Under the pieces are notes generated by a model. The model ran no database searches and was not told the DNA's origin. It worked only from the letters and a program-made list of their open reading frames with translations. From Aphanothece cf. minutissima CCALA 015 (GTDB taxonomy: Bacteria; Cyanobacteriota; Cyanobacteriia; PCC-6307; Cyanobiaceae): DNA of 64,000 nucleotides. A program made the translations under genes and the position numbers. Location: NCBI GenBank assembly GCA_003003925.1, contig PVWP01000007.1:171453-235452 (forward strand), written 5' to 3'. Positions within the stretch are counted from its first letter, which is position 1; every line of letters starts with the position of its first letter. Below, in pieces: positions 26,341 to 35,260 of this stretch.

Positions 26341-27336
26341 ATGGCCGACATCCTGCCCGCTCCACCGCCGTCGGTCGTCCCCGGGGTCGGGGTCGGCACC
26401 TGGGCCTGGGGCAACCAGTTCCTCTGGGGCTACGACCCCTCCCAGGACGACACCCTGGCCGCCTGTTTCCGCCGTGCGGTGGACCTGGGTCTGACGTTCT
26501 TCGATACGGCCGATTCCTATGGCACCGGCCGTTATGGGGGGCGCAGCGAGTCGCTTCTGGGCGACTTCGTCGCCGCCCTGCCGCCAGCCCCGCGCCAGCG
26601 TCTGACCGTGGCCACCAAGCTGGCCCCGTTCCCCTGGCGCCTGGGCCGACGGGGGTTCGACGCGGCCTTCGAGGCGTCCCTGGGGCGGCTGAGGGGCCAT
26701 CTGGACCGGGTGCAGCTGCACTGGAGCACGGCCCGCTATGCCCCCTGGCAGGAGGGCGCGCTGCTGGAGGGACTGGCGGATCTGGTGGCCCGGGGCCGGG
26801 TGGGCAGCCTGGGGGTCTCCAACCTGGGGCCGCGCCGCCTGCGCCGGGTGCACGACCAGCTGGCCCGGCGCGGCCTGCGTCTGGCCAGCCTGCAGGTGCA
26901 GCTGTCCCTGCTGGCCCCCGACGCCCTCGGGGCACAGGGGGTGGCGCCGGTCTGCCGGGAGCTGGGCATCGAGCTGCTGGCCTACAGCCCCCTGGCCCTG
27001 GGGCTGCTGGCCCAGCCCCCCGGGGAGGCCCGGGCGGCGCGGCCGGCGGGACCCCGGGGCCTGCTGTTCCGAAGGCTGGGGCCCCGCATCCAGCCCCTGC
27101 TGCAGACCATGGAGCGGATCGCCCGCGCCCACGACGCCCCGATGGCGGCCGTGGCGATCAACTGGTGCCGGGCCCATGGCGCCCTGCCCCTGGTGGGGCT
27201 GCGCCGCCCCGATCAGGCGGAAGCGGCGGCGGAGGCCGCCGCCTGGTGCCTGGCGGAAGAGGAGCGGCAGGATCTGGACCGGGTGGCGCTGCGTGGCGAG
27301 GTGCGCATGCCGGCCAACCCCTTCCAGAGCGACTGA
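26341..27336 (+). CDS. aldo/keto reductase
   Basis: 331 residues with the AKR TIM-barrel pattern: GVGTWAWGNQF at the start, catalytic Asp and Tyr in FFDTADSYGTG (about 55-65), Lys in TVATKLAPFP, His in VQLHWS, and GSLGVSNLG. These four residues form the usual NAD(P)H-dependent carbonyl-reduction tetrad. Substrate unknown; plant and cyanobacterial relatives detoxify reactive carbonyls. ATG 26341 is used; a GTG lies three codons earlier. Confidence 0.9.
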   Translation: MADILPAPPPSVVPGVGVGTWAWGNQFLWGYDPSQDDTLAACFRRAVDLGLTFFDTADSYGTGRYGGRSESLLGDFVAALPPAPRQRLTVATKLAPFPWRLGRRGFDAAFEASLGRLRGHLDRVQLHWSTARYAPWQEGALLEGLADLVARGRVGSLGVSNLGPRRLRRVHDQLARRGLRLASLQVQLSLLAPDALGAQGVAPVCRELGIELLAYSPLALGLLAQPPGEARAARPAGPRGLLFRRLGPRIQPLLQTMERIARAHDAPMAAVAINWCRAHGALPLVGLRRPDQAEAAAEAAAWCLAEEERQDLDRVALRGEVRMPANPFQSD

Positions 27337-27341
27337 AGGCC

Positions 27342-28004
27342 TCAGGCGCTGAGGGCGTCGGCCGGGTCGGGACTCAACACCACCGGCAGGGCCGCCGGCC
27401 GCGGCTGGGGGGCCTCGGCCCGCTGAAGGAGCCGCACCACCTGGGGATCGGCCGTTTCGCCGCTGAGGGCGCCGTCCTCACCGGGACCGCAGGCGCTGAG
27501 GGCCTCCTGCAGCAGGGAGTCGAAGGTGGAGCCGGGCAGCCGATGGCGGGCCAGCTCAAGGAAGGCGCGGGCCAGTGATTCGCCCGCCGCCGCCCGCAGG
27601 GCCGGGTTGGAACGCCGCAGCTCCTGTTCCTGGGCGATCGAGTTGAGGAACCGCTGGGTGATGTCCCGCTTGGTGGTCGCCCGGATCCGGGTGTCCTGGT
27701 CGGCCTCGCTCAGGAAGGTCTGGTCCTCCAGCTCCTGAAGGCGGCGGTTGAGGCTGTCGAAGACGTCCTGGGCCTCCTTATGGATATGGGTGAGCTGGCC
27801 GTCGGACAGGCGCGGCAGGTCGGCCACATAGACCTTGCCGTGGTCCCTCAGGGTCAGGAAGGTGGGGCGCTGGCCGCCCGAGCCTTCCCGCTGCACCGGG
27901 GCCCCGCCATCGCGCAGGCGGGGGCGGGGCTGCTGGGGGCGCTGGGGCGGAATCGGGCCGGCGGAACTGCGGCGGCGCGTGATGCGTCTGGACGTATCGA
28001 ACAT
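27342..28004 (-). CDS. conserved-type protein of unknown function
   Basis: 220 residues from ATG 28004. The N-terminus is Arg/Pro-rich and probably disordered; the central part (about 55-160) is charged and helical (HIHKEAQDVFDSLNRRLQELED, TTKRDITQRFLNSIAQEQELR); the C-terminus is again Pro/Ala-rich. No domain recognised. It lies downstream of purM (97-nt gap) and convergent with the aldo/keto reductase, 5 nt apart. Confidence 0.65.
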   Translation of the reverse strand: MFDTSRRITRRRSSAGPIPPQRPQQPRPRLRDGGAPVQREGSGGQRPTFLTLRDHGKVYVADLPRLSDGQLTHIHKEAQDVFDSLNRRLQELEDQTFLSEADQDTRIRATTKRDITQRFLNSIAQEQELRRSNPALRAAAGESLARAFLELARHRLPGSTFDSLLQEALSACGPGEDGALSGETADPQVVRLLQRAEAPQPRPAALPVVLSPDPADALSA

Positions 28005-28100
28005 CGGGCAACGAACTCGTCGGAGCGGAAGGGGGCCTGGTCGTGTCGGCAAAGACGCTGATGACCTTAGGGAAAGCGGTGCATCCGGGCCGGCGTCGCT

Positions 28101-29135
28101 TCAGTGCGGCAATCCGGCCAGGGGGGTTTCCCCCGGGTCGCCCGCGGAGACGACACCCAGCTCCCAGGCCTGGTGGCCCGAGGAGCGGCAGAGGTCGAGG
28201 ACGGCGGGAAGGGCCACCGGTGGCACCACCAGACAGAAGCCGACCCCGAGATTGAAGGTGTTCCAGAGGTCGGCCTCCGGCACCTCTCCCTTCTCCTGCA
28301 GCCAGCGGAACAGGGGCGGGCGCTCCCAGCTGCCGGGGTCCACCACGGCGTGGACCCCCGGCGGCAGGCAGCGGGGCAGGTTCTCTGGCAGGCCGCCGCC
28401 GGTGATGTGGGCCATGGCGTGCAGAGGCAGCCCGGAGCGACGCAGCTCCTTCACCAGGGCGGCATAGAGAAAGGTGGGGGTGAGCAGGGCGTCGATCAGC
28501 CCCTGGCCGGTGGCCGGCAACGGCGTGCCGGCATCGACGGCCTCGGCCTCGAGGATGCGCCGCACCAGGCTGAAGCCATTGCTGTGGACGCCGCTGCTGG
28601 CCACGGCGACGATCCGGTCGCCGGCCCCCACCCGGGCACCGTCGATCCTGTCCTCCTCCTCCACTACCGCCACGCAGAACCCGGCCAGGTCGTAGCGGCC
28701 CTCGCCGTAGAAGCCCGGCATCTCCGCCGTCTCGCCCCCCAGCAGGGCACAGCCGCTCTGGCGGCAGCCATCGGCGATGCCCTCCACCACCTCGGCCATG
28801 GCTTCGGGGCCGAGCTTGCCGGTGGCGATGTAATCAAGGAAGAAGAGGGGCTCGGCGCCGCTGGTGATCACGTCGTTGACGCACATCGCCACCAGATCGA
28901 TGCCCACCCCGTGGTGGGCCCCGTGGGCCTGGGCCAGTTCGAGCTTGGTGCCCACTCCGTCGGTTCCCGCCACCAGCAGCGGACGCTTCATCCCGGCCGG
29001 CAGCCGGCAGAGCCCGCCGAAGCCCCCCAGTCCGCCCAGCACCTCCGGCCGTCGGGTCGTCTCGACGCTGTCCCGGATCCGTTCCACGAAGGCGCGGCCG
29101 GCGACCACGTCCACGCCGGCAGAGCGATAGTCCAT
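28101..29135 (-). CDS. purM: phosphoribosylformylglycinamidine cyclo-ligase
   Basis: 344 residues. PurM closes the imidazole ring of aminoimidazole ribotide in purine synthesis using ATP. The family stretches [58 protein letters not shown] and [12 protein letters not shown] are all visible. ATG 29135 starts the usual [10 protein letters not shown]; no purM partner gene is adjacent. Confidence 0.97.
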   Translation of the reverse strand: MDYRSAGVDVVAGRAFVERIRDSVETTRRPEVLGGLGGFGGLCRLPAGMKRPLLVAGTDGVGTKLELAQAHGAHHGVGIDLVAMCVNDVITSGAEPLFFLDYIATGKLGPEAMAEVVEGIADGCRQSGCALLGGETAEMPGFYGEGRYDLAGFCVAVVEEEDRIDGARVGAGDRIVAVASSGVHSNGFSLVRRILEAEAVDAGTPLPATGQGLIDALLTPTFLYAALVKELRRSGLPLHAMAHITGGGLPENLPRCLPPGVHAVVDPGSWERPPLFRWLQEKGEVPEADLWNTFNLGVGFCLVVPPVALPAVLDLCRSSGHQAWELGVVSAGDPGETPLAGLPH

Positions 29136-29571
29136 GGGGCAAGGGTCAGCGCTGCACCGATCCTGCATCGGCACGGGGCCGCGGGGGGCTGGGGAGGCGC
29201 CGGAGGGGCCCTGGACGTGGACGATCCCGCGATTGGCCCATGCTCCCATCGCCGGGGCTTATGGGAGCAATCAAATCCGCTGATGTTTCGGTAGCGCCGA
29301 TAGGCCAGTCAGGCCAGTGGACGCCTGGAAGGGTGGCAAAGATGAAGAAAACTGATCGATCCAGGGGGCCTTCCGGGGTCCATTGGGGCCCTGCGGACTT
29401 CGGATAGTTTTCCGGGGTTGTCATTTCCTGTAAGGAATTCACCAGGCCAATTCGGTTCCGTTCACCACAGCCAACACCGCTTCTGGTTCCGGTTGTCGTC
29501 AGCGTCCGAATGCAGTCTCCGAAGACGTCCCTGTCTTCGTTTCCCTGCTCCGCCGGTGATTTCCGCCTGTC
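29136..29571. other. 436-nt intergenic region, divergent leader of purM and rlpA-like gene
   Basis: No convincing gene. The part from about 29260 is less GC-rich than surrounding coding DNA and leads to the rlpA-like start, so a long 5' leader or a promoter with regulatory sites for both divergent genes is likely. I see no tRNA, riboswitch or terminator here, and no clear -10/-35 pair that I would assert. Confidence 0.5.
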
Positions 29572-30066
29572 ATGCGAGTCACTCAACTCCTGGGCACCGC
29601 CGCCCTCCTCTTCACCAGCAGCATCGCCCCGGCCCAGGCCGGCTCCCTTACTGCCACGCAGGCGCCAGGGAGTTCCGTTGCCATTCGCCCCGCCGACTTC
29701 CCCTCCGACTGGGAGCGCTTCCTCGACGAGATCCGCCCCGTTCCCACGGCCAGCAATCTGATCGCTTCCGCCGGTCGGGTCACCACCGGCCAGGCCAGCT
29801 GGTATGGCCCCGGCTTCTTCGGCAACCGCACCGCCAGTGGGGAGGTGCTTCGCCCCGGCACCCTCACCGCCGCCCACCGCACCCTCCCCTTCGGGACCAT
29901 GGTGCGCGTCACCAACCTCTGGAACGGCCGTTCGGCGGTGGTGCGCATCAATGATCGCGGCCCCTTCCATGGCAGGCGGGTGATCGATCTGGCCCACGGT
30001 GCCGCCCAGGAGCTCGGCCTCACGGCCAGCGGCATCGCTGACGTGAAGCTGGAAGTCCTGCCCTGA
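29572..30066 (+). CDS. RlpA-like double-psi beta-barrel protein
   Basis: 164 residues with a signal peptide (TQLLGTAALLFTSSIAPAQAG). The mature C-terminal domain is a DPBB: GQASWYGPGFFGNRTASGE, LPFGTMVRVTNLWNG and VVRINDRGPFHGRRVIDL with its conserved Asp. RlpA proteins are periplasmic lytic transglycosylase-related proteins acting on peptidoglycan. There is no lipobox or SPOR domain, so the exact role differs from E. coli RlpA. An intrinsic terminator follows at 30104. Confidence 0.9.
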   Translation: MRVTQLLGTAALLFTSSIAPAQAGSLTATQAPGSSVAIRPADFPSDWERFLDEIRPVPTASNLIASAGRVTTGQASWYGPGFFGNRTASGEVLRPGTLTAAHRTLPFGTMVRVTNLWNGRSAVVRINDRGPFHGRRVIDLAHGAAQELGLTASGIADVKLEVLP

Positions 30067-30103
30067 TCCCTCAAGCCGGCGCCAGCCCGCAGCTCTGAGT
30101 CCG

Positions 30104-30138
30104 GCCCATCCGCCAATCTGGCGGGTGGGCTTTTGCTT
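30104..30138 (+). terminator. intrinsic terminator after rlpA-like gene
   Basis: A 12-bp stem (30104-30115 with 30119-30130, one G-U-type step) with a 3-nt loop, followed by TTTTGCTTT. It lies between the rlpA-like stop and the panC-cmk start. Confidence 0.85.
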
Positions 30139-30139
30139 T

Positions 30140-31723
30140 GTGCCGGTGCGATTGCTGCAGACCCTGGCCGACCTGAGCGACTGGCGCCGCGGCCAGGCCG
30201 GGCGGCCGCTCCACTTCGTGCCCACCATGGGCAGCCTGCACGAGGGCCATCAGCAGCTGCTGCGGCGGGCGTCCGCGGCCGTCCCCGCGGGCCGGCCCGC
30301 GGTGCTGCTCAGCGTGTTCGTCAATCCGCTCCAGTTCGGGCCGTCCGAGGATTTCGCCCGCTATCCCCGCGATCTGGCCGCCGATGCGGCCCTCGGGGCC
30401 GCGGCGGGGGCCGATGCCCTCTTCGCCCCCTCCGTGGCGGAACTGTTCCCCGGCGGCGAGGCGGAGCTCACCGCCGTGGTCCCCCCGGCCGGCCTGCGCC
30501 GTTCCCTGTGCGGCCCCGGACGCCCCGGCCATTTCGAGGGTGTCGCCACCGTCGTCTGCCGCCTGCTGGCCCTGGTGCGGCCCGATCGCCTCCTGCTCGG
30601 GGAGAAGGACTGGCAGCAGCTCACGATCCTGCGCCGTGTCGTCAACGATCTGGCCCTTCCGGTGACGGTCCAGGGGTGCGCCACCGTGCGGGAGGCCGAT
30701 GGACTCGCCTGCAGCTCCCGCCATCGCTACCTCAGCGCCGCGGAACGTGGCCAGGCGGCGGCCCTGCCGGCCGCCCTGCAGGCGGCGCTGACGCTCTGGC
30801 GCGGCGGTAGCGGCAGCGCCGAAGCGCTGACAGCGGCGGTGAGCGGGGCCCTGGAGGCGGCAGGGCTCGGTGTCGAGTATGTGCAGCTCGTCCATCCCCT
30901 TACCCTGGCTCCGGTGCCCGCCGCCACCGGGATCTCCCTGCTCGCCGCCGCCGCCCGCTGCGGCAGCACCCGCCTGATCGACCACATCTTTCTGATGAAC
31001 CGTCCGCCGATCGTCGCCATTGATGGCCCCGCCGGGGCGGGCAAGAGCACGGTGACCCGGGCCTTCGCCCGCCGCCTGGGGCTTGTTTATCTGGATACGG
31101 GCGCCATGTACCGGGCCCTGACCTGGTGGGTGCTGCACCGGGGCGTGGACCCGGCCGACCCCACCGCGATCGCCCCCCTGCTCGACGACCTCGACCTGCG
31201 GCTGGAGACCGACGCCGCCGGGGAGCAGCGGGTGCGGGTCAACGGCCATGAGGTCAGTGCGGCGATCCGGGGGCCCGAGGTCACTTCCCAGGTCTCCACC
31301 GTGGCCGCCCACGCCTGCGTGCGGGCGGCCCTCACCCGCCAGCAGCAGGCCATGGGCCGGCGGGGCGGCCTGGTGGCGGAGGGCCGCGACATCGGCACCG
31401 CCGTCTTCCCGGAGGCCGAATGCAAGGTGTTCCTCACGGCCACGGTGGCGGAGCGGGCCCGCCGCCGGGCGGCGGATCTGGCCCAGCGCGGCTTCGACGT
31501 GCCGGCCCTGGAGGAACTGGAGGCCCAGATCGCCGAGCGGGATCACCGTGATTCCAGCCGCGCCGAGGCCCCCCTGCGCCAGGCGGACGATGCCGTGGAG
31601 CTGGTCACCGACGGCCTGGCCATCGACGCCGTGATCCAGCGCCTGGTCGACCTGTTCCGCGAGCGGGTGCCGGAGGACGCCTGGCGGGGCCCCTCTCCCC
31701 TGCAGGAATCCGAGACCCCCTAG
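30140..31723 (+). CDS. panC/cmk: bifunctional pantothenate synthetase / cytidylate kinase
   Basis: 527 residues, a known cyanobacterial fusion. The first 285 or so residues are PanC (PTMGSLHEGHQQLL nucleotide loop, FVNPLQFGPSEDF, LLGEKDWQQL, SSRHRYLS), which joins pantoate and beta-alanine. From Met286 the Cmk domain starts with AIDGPAGAGKST and LDTGAMYRALT, RDIGT and DHRDSSR; it phosphorylates CMP/dCMP. GTG 30140 comes directly after the terminator T-tract; the GTG at 30125 would place the start within the terminator. No clear ribosome-binding site. Confidence 0.95.
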   Translation: MPVRLLQTLADLSDWRRGQAGRPLHFVPTMGSLHEGHQQLLRRASAAVPAGRPAVLLSVFVNPLQFGPSEDFARYPRDLAADAALGAAAGADALFAPSVAELFPGGEAELTAVVPPAGLRRSLCGPGRPGHFEGVATVVCRLLALVRPDRLLLGEKDWQQLTILRRVVNDLALPVTVQGCATVREADGLACSSRHRYLSAAERGQAAALPAALQAALTLWRGGSGSAEALTAAVSGALEAAGLGVEYVQLVHPLTLAPVPAATGISLLAAAARCGSTRLIDHIFLMNRPPIVAIDGPAGAGKSTVTRAFARRLGLVYLDTGAMYRALTWWVLHRGVDPADPTAIAPLLDDLDLRLETDAAGEQRVRVNGHEVSAAIRGPEVTSQVSTVAAHACVRAALTRQQQAMGRRGGLVAEGRDIGTAVFPEAECKVFLTATVAERARRRAADLAQRGFDVPALEELEAQIAERDHRDSSRAEAPLRQADDAVELVTDGLAIDAVIQRLVDLFRERVPEDAWRGPSPLQESETP

Positions 31724-32226
31724 CGGCGGCTCCGGCCGGGGCCCTGGTCGGCCAAGAGGGCCTCCAGCAGGCCCCCGCAGGCGTCATCCAGCAGGTCCAG
31801 CACCCGGTCGAAGCCCTCCTCGCCGCCGTAGTAGGGGTCGGGCACCTCCTCGACGCTGTAGCGGCGGCAGTAGCGGGTGAGCGGGCCGATGCGGGCCGCG
31901 GCCTCCCCAGACCCGGCGAGGCCGCGCACCGCCTCCAGGTTCTGCCGGTCCATCGTCAGCACGTGGTCGAAGCGGTTCAGGTCGTCCGTCGTGATCTGGC
32001 GGGCCCGGCTGGGCAGGACGATGCCCCGGCGGGCGGCGGCGCTGCGCATGCGGGCGTCGGCGGGGCGGCCCACGTGCCAGTCGCCGGTGCCGGCGGAGTC
32101 CACCGTGAAGGCCTGCTCCAGCCCCTGGCGGGCGATCAGGTGCAGGAAGACCCCCTCGGCGGCCGGGGAGCGGCAGATGTTGCCGAGGCAGACGAACAGG
32201 ATGGCGGTCGGATCAGGGGAGGTCAT
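31720..32226 (-). CDS. low-molecular-weight protein tyrosine phosphatase
   Basis: 168 residues. The P-loop CLGNICRS (Cys-x5-Arg-Ser) is near residue 13 and the general-acid loop DPYYGG near 136. These hydrolyse phosphotyrosine or similar. The start overlaps the cpcF stop by 4 nt, so it is the end gene of cpcE-cpcF; the stop shares the palindromic CTAG with the panC-cmk stop on the other strand. A role in exopolysaccharide kinase control is common for the family; a link to phycobilisomes is only positional. Confidence 0.92.
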   Translation of the reverse strand: MTSPDPTAILFVCLGNICRSPAAEGVFLHLIARQGLEQAFTVDSAGTGDWHVGRPADARMRSAAARRGIVLPSRARQITTDDLNRFDHVLTMDRQNLEAVRGLAGSGEAAARIGPLTRYCRRYSVEEVPDPYYGGEEGFDRVLDLLDDACGGLLEALLADQGPGRSRR

Positions 32227-32888
32227 CGGCAGTCCAGTCGCTTCAGAGCCACACCGGCCCGCAGGCGCACCACCAGAGTCTCCTCCTGCTCCGGCTGCAG
32301 GAGCTGGCTGAGGCCCGCCACGGCCCGTTGGCGGTGGGGATGGGGCGGCGCAAGCGGCAGCGCCAGGCCCTCGAAGCCCACCGCTACGGCATAGCGCACG
32401 ACCCATTCGCCGTCGCTGCGGCCCGCTTCGAGGGCCTCCAGGCAGCGCAGGCGGATCCCTTCCCGCTCCTGCTCGGCGAGGCTCTCCAGCCGCAGGGCCC
32501 CTAGGCCCCTGGCGGCGGCCCGGCGCACGCTGGGGCCGACGTCCGTGCCCAGGGCGTCCTCGAGCACCTCGAGGCCGCGAGGGTCGCCGATGCCCGCCAG
32601 GGCCCGGACGGCCCAGGCCCTGGCGCCGTAGTTGTGGGCATCCAGATTGGCCAGCAGGGGCCCGACAGCCGCCGGGCCGATCGCGATCAGGCCGTCCACG
32701 GCGGCGACGGCGGCACCGGGATTGTTGAACCCCAGCACCTGCACCAGCTGGGGCACGGTGGCCAGGGGGTCGTCGCAGTCGGTCAGCCGCCGGGTGGCCG
32801 CCACCAGCGCCTCGGCGCTGCCGGCCTGCTCGAAAGCCCGGATCCGATCGGCGGCGCGCTGGGAATGTCCGCTTCCGGCCGTCATCAC
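32223..32888 (-). CDS. cpcF: phycocyanobilin lyase subunit CpcF
   Basis: 221 residues of HEAT/E-Z repeats (helical pairs such as VDGLIAIGPAAVGPLLANLD, WAVRALAGIGDPRGLEVLEDAL). With CpcE it forms the lyase that attaches phycocyanobilin to Cys84 of CpcA. It starts inside the cpcE stop (ATGA) and ends in the phosphatase start. Its place directly after cpcE next to cpcA fits CpcF. Confidence 0.92.
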   Translation of the reverse strand: MMTAGSGHSQRAADRIRAFEQAGSAEALVAATRRLTDCDDPLATVPQLVQVLGFNNPGAAVAAVDGLIAIGPAAVGPLLANLDAHNYGARAWAVRALAGIGDPRGLEVLEDALGTDVGPSVRRAAARGLGALRLESLAEQEREGIRLRCLEALEAGRSDGEWVVRYAVAVGFEGLALPLAPPHPHRQRAVAGLSQLLQPEQEETLVVRLRAGVALKRLDCR

Positions 32889-33706
32889 AGCAGCGCGTCC
32901 ATCGCCATCAGGAGGGCCTCATCATCGCTGTTCGCCTCGCCGCCGCTGGCACTGCTGCGGCCCTGTTCCACCAGCCCCCGCAGGGCGATCAGCTTGAGGC
33001 TGTTTTCGGCGAAGGTGCGTCGGATCGGCTCCAGGGCGGGTCGCCATCCCACCGCCCCCAGATCCATCAGGGCCGCGCGGCGCACCTGCAGCTGGGGATG
33101 CTGCAGCAGGCCGAGCAGCTCGTCGGCCCAGACCGTTTCGCCGGTGAGTTGCAGCAGGGCGCGACAGGCGGCGCTGCGGACCAGGGGCCGCTCGTGGGCG
33201 GTGAAGGGGCGGATCACCGCCAGCACTTCCTCCCGGGCCTCCCCAATCGCCCCCAGGGCCTCCAGCATCGCTTCGCAGGGTTCCTGCAGCCGGGGGCTGT
33301 CGTCGCGGCAGGCCCCGGCGACGGCGGGGCCGCTGGCCAGCCGGCGGGTCAGCAGGGGCACCGCTGCCGTCGCCCGAAGCTCGCCGAGGGAGCGGGCCGC
33401 GGCCTCCCGCAGGCCGTCGTCGGCGTCGTCGAGCACGGCCAGCAGCTCAGGGATGGCCCGCGCATCGGCGATCTTGCCCAGGGCCCGGGCCGCGTTGCGG
33501 GCCACGGCGTTGTGCTCGACGCCGGCACCCGGATCCCGCGGCTGTCGCTGGGTGAGGGCAGCCAGCAGCAGGGGCACGGCCTCCGGGTGCCGGCTGCGCA
33601 TGCGCCCCAGCCACCAGGCCGCGTAGTACTGACGGGACTGGTCGTCGGTCTGGCGAAGCTGCTCAAGCGCCTCGGATTCGCTGATCGGTTCGCCGTCACC
33701 GGCCAT
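32885..33706 (-). CDS. cpcE: phycocyanobilin lyase subunit CpcE
   Basis: 273 residues from ATG 33706. HEAT-like repeats (AVARNAARALGKIADARAIPELLAVLDD, LREAAARSLGELRATAAVPLLTR) fill most of the protein. The N-terminal QSRQYYAAWWLGRMRSRHPEA is typical of CpcE. Partner of CpcF in chromophore attachment to phycocyanin alpha. A terminator after cpcA1 (33774-33800) lies upstream, so cpcEF expression depends on readthrough or a promoter in the short gap. Confidence 0.93.
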   Translation of the reverse strand: MAGDGEPISESEALEQLRQTDDQSRQYYAAWWLGRMRSRHPEAVPLLLAALTQRQPRDPGAGVEHNAVARNAARALGKIADARAIPELLAVLDDADDGLREAAARSLGELRATAAVPLLTRRLASGPAVAGACRDDSPRLQEPCEAMLEALGAIGEAREEVLAVIRPFTAHERPLVRSAACRALLQLTGETVWADELLGLLQHPQLQVRRAALMDLGAVGWRPALEPIRRTFAENSLKLIALRGLVEQGRSSASGGEANSDDEALLMAMDALL

Positions 33707-33773
33707 GGTTCTGCGCAGGTGCGAGGGACTCGGGGAATGCTGCCATCCCCGGGGCCGGCGGGACTCCGGCCAG

Positions 33774-33800
33774 AAAAAAAGGGTCCCCCGAAGGGGACCC
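33774..33800 (-). terminator. intrinsic terminator of cpcB1A1
   Basis: On the minus strand GGGTCCCC and GGGGACCC (33781-33788 with 33793-33800) form an 8-bp stem with a 4-nt loop before seven T residues (33774-33780). It lies between cpcA1 and cpcE and would cut most transcription before the lyase genes. Confidence 0.9.
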
Positions 33801-33824
33801 GGAACCAACGATGGCCGTTAGAGC

Positions 33825-34313
33825 TCAGACGAGAGCGCTGATGGCGTAATCGATGTAGTTGTTGGCGATGACGCCGGCATCGCCGGAGACGCCGTGGTTG
33901 GCCTTGATGTAGGTCAGGGCTTCGACGTACCAGGAGGGGGAGAGCTCGAAGGTGCGGTTGATCTCGTCGAGACCGGCCACGAGGTACTCATCCATGGGGC
34001 CGGTGCCACCGGCGACCAGGCAGTAGGTGACCATGCGGAGGTAGTAGCCGATGTCACGGGCACACTTGGCCTTGCCGCGGGCGTCGGAGGCGTAGTTGCT
34101 CCCCTGCATCTGGGTGGTGTAGGGGAACTTGTTGTAGACGGCCTGGGCGGCGCCGTTCACCAGGGAGTCGGCGTTGGCGGTGAGGGCCTTGGCAGCTTCC
34201 AGGGCGTTCTTGGCGCGCTCGAAGCGGCCGAAGGCGGCGTTGAGCTCGGTGTTGGAGAGGAAGCGGCCCTGGGAATCAGCGGCAGCGACGGCCTCGGTGA
34301 GGGGAGTCTTCAT
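33825..34313 (-). CDS. cpcA: phycocyanin alpha subunit, copy 1
   Basis: 162 residues, a normal CpcA. The chromophore Cys84 is in [11 protein letters not shown]; the globin-like helices around [10 protein letters not shown] and PSWYVEAL are family-typical. It forms the phycobilisome rod hexamers with CpcB. It is protein-identical to the second copy at 36309. A 60-nt spacer separates it from cpcB1. A strong terminator follows. Confidence 0.98.
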   Translation of the reverse strand: MKTPLTEAVAAADSQGRFLSNTELNAAFGRFERAKNALEAAKALTANADSLVNGAAQAVYNKFPYTTQMQGSNYASDARGKAKCARDIGYYLRMVTYCLVAGGTGPMDEYLVAGLDEINRTFELSPSWYVEALTYIKANHGVSGDAGVIANNYIDYAISALV

Positions 34314-34373
34314 TTGAAGGTGGTTAGAGAGAAGGTGAACCGGAAGATGAGGCGGAGATCAGGCGACGACCGA

Positions 34374-34892
34374 TCAGGCGACAGCAGCGGCTGCGCGATC
34401 GAAGTAGGTGCCGATTTCGGACATCAGGGAGGAGCAGTCGCCCTGGGTGATGCCGTTGCGGTCGTTGGCGATGCCGATGGCAGCGTCCTTCATCTTGCGG
34501 ATGCCTTCAGCGACGGAAGCGCCGGGCACGCCGAGGGCGAGGTAGGTCTCGCGGAGGCCGTTGAGGCAGCGATCTTCCAGGACGGAGGCGTCACCGGTGA
34601 AGATGGCGTAGGTGACGTAGCGGAGAACGATCTCCATGTCGCGCAGGCAGGCAGCCATGCGGCGATGGGTGTAGGCGTTGCCGCCGGGAGCGATCAGGGC
34701 GGGCTGTTGGTCGAACAGATCGCGGGCCGCGTTGGTGACGATCTTGGAAGCGTTGGAGGTGATGCGGTTCACGGCATCCATGCGCTTGTTGCTCTCGGCA
34801 ACCATCGACGCCAGGGCGTCGATCTGACCAGCGTTGAGGAATTCGCCGCGGGCATCAGCCTGAGCAACGACCTTGGTGAAGGCGTCGAACAT
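34374..34892 (-). CDS. cpcB: phycocyanin beta subunit, copy 1
   Basis: 172 residues from ATG 34892, the exact family length. Cys82 is in [11 protein letters not shown] and Cys153 in GDCSSLMS, the two phycocyanobilin sites; Asn72 for methylation lies in [14 protein letters not shown] sits seven bases before the start. Protein-identical to the copy at 36858. The upstream leader contains the palindrome TCGACGTCGA. Confidence 0.98.
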   Translation of the reverse strand: MFDAFTKVVAQADARGEFLNAGQIDALASMVAESNKRMDAVNRITSNASKIVTNAARDLFDQQPALIAPGGNAYTHRRMAACLRDMEIVLRYVTYAIFTGDASVLEDRCLNGLRETYLALGVPGASVAEGIRKMKDAAIGIANDRNGITQGDCSSLMSEIGTYFDRAAAAVA

Positions 34893-35169
34893 TGAGTTAG
34901 CTCCTGTTCTCGACGTCGAACGTCGTGATGGGGTGGGTAAGGGGGGGGGAACGCCGTGTGGACGTTCACCTGTGCTGGGCACGGACTTATTGTCTGAAAG
35001 AATCGCCCCAGGATCCGTGAAGTTTACAAAGGGTCATCGGTAGCCGCTGGTCTCCTCTGGCCGGGCCCAGTCGTGGGGCTCCCAGGCACCCCAATCGTGG
35101 CTTTGATCTGTGCCTTGATGAACACTCAGGACCCGCGATCCTGCAGCGATCTGCTTGCAGCCAGCCCAT
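34893..35169 (-). promoter_or_regulatory. leader and promoter region of cpcB1A1
   Basis: Gap between cpcB1 and the cpcC1 terminator. Next to the ribosome-binding site lies a palindrome TCGACGTCGA (34910-34919) that is also present before cpcB2. Further up a G-rich run (34944-34950 on plus) and, about 145 nt before the start, TTACAAA (35034-35040) resembling one half of an RpaB HLR1 site. The palindrome is seen directly; promoter and RpaB roles are inference. From 35207 to 35260, past the terminator, two near-identical CCTGAGCGGTGG units occur in tandem. Confidence 0.5.
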
Positions 35170-35170
35170 G

Positions 35171-35206
35171 AAAAAGGCCCCATTCGGCATCACGCCGAAT
35201 GGGGCC
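35171..35206 (-). terminator. intrinsic terminator of cpcC1
   Basis: A perfect 13-bp stem (35176-35188 with 35194-35206) with a 5-nt loop, then five T residues on the minus strand. It ends the cpcC1 transcript before the cpcB1A1 leader. Confidence 0.92.
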
Positions 35207-35260
35207 GGGAGGCACAGGGTCGTGGACCTGAGCGGTGGGCCTGAGCGGTGGATCTGGCCG

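Larger units (their letters stand above)
33766..34952. repeat. cpcBA direct repeat, copy 1
   Basis: About 1.19 kb nearly identical to 36251-37436, in direct orientation. It includes the terminator, cpcA, the cpcA-cpcB spacer, cpcB and a short leader. Differences I could see are two silent third-position changes in cpcA, a few bases at the terminator/stop edge and divergence upstream of the leader. Confidence 0.9.

Noticed and set aside
26310-27578. 422-codon plus frame within the aldo/keto reductase region
   Set aside because: The Gly/Pro/Ala/Arg-rich translation is an out-of-frame reading of the reductase.
33894-34895. 333-codon and matching 386-codon (36219-37379) frames opposite the cpcBA copies
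   Set aside because: Both repeat because cpcBA repeats; they are antisense shadows of CpcA and CpcB.
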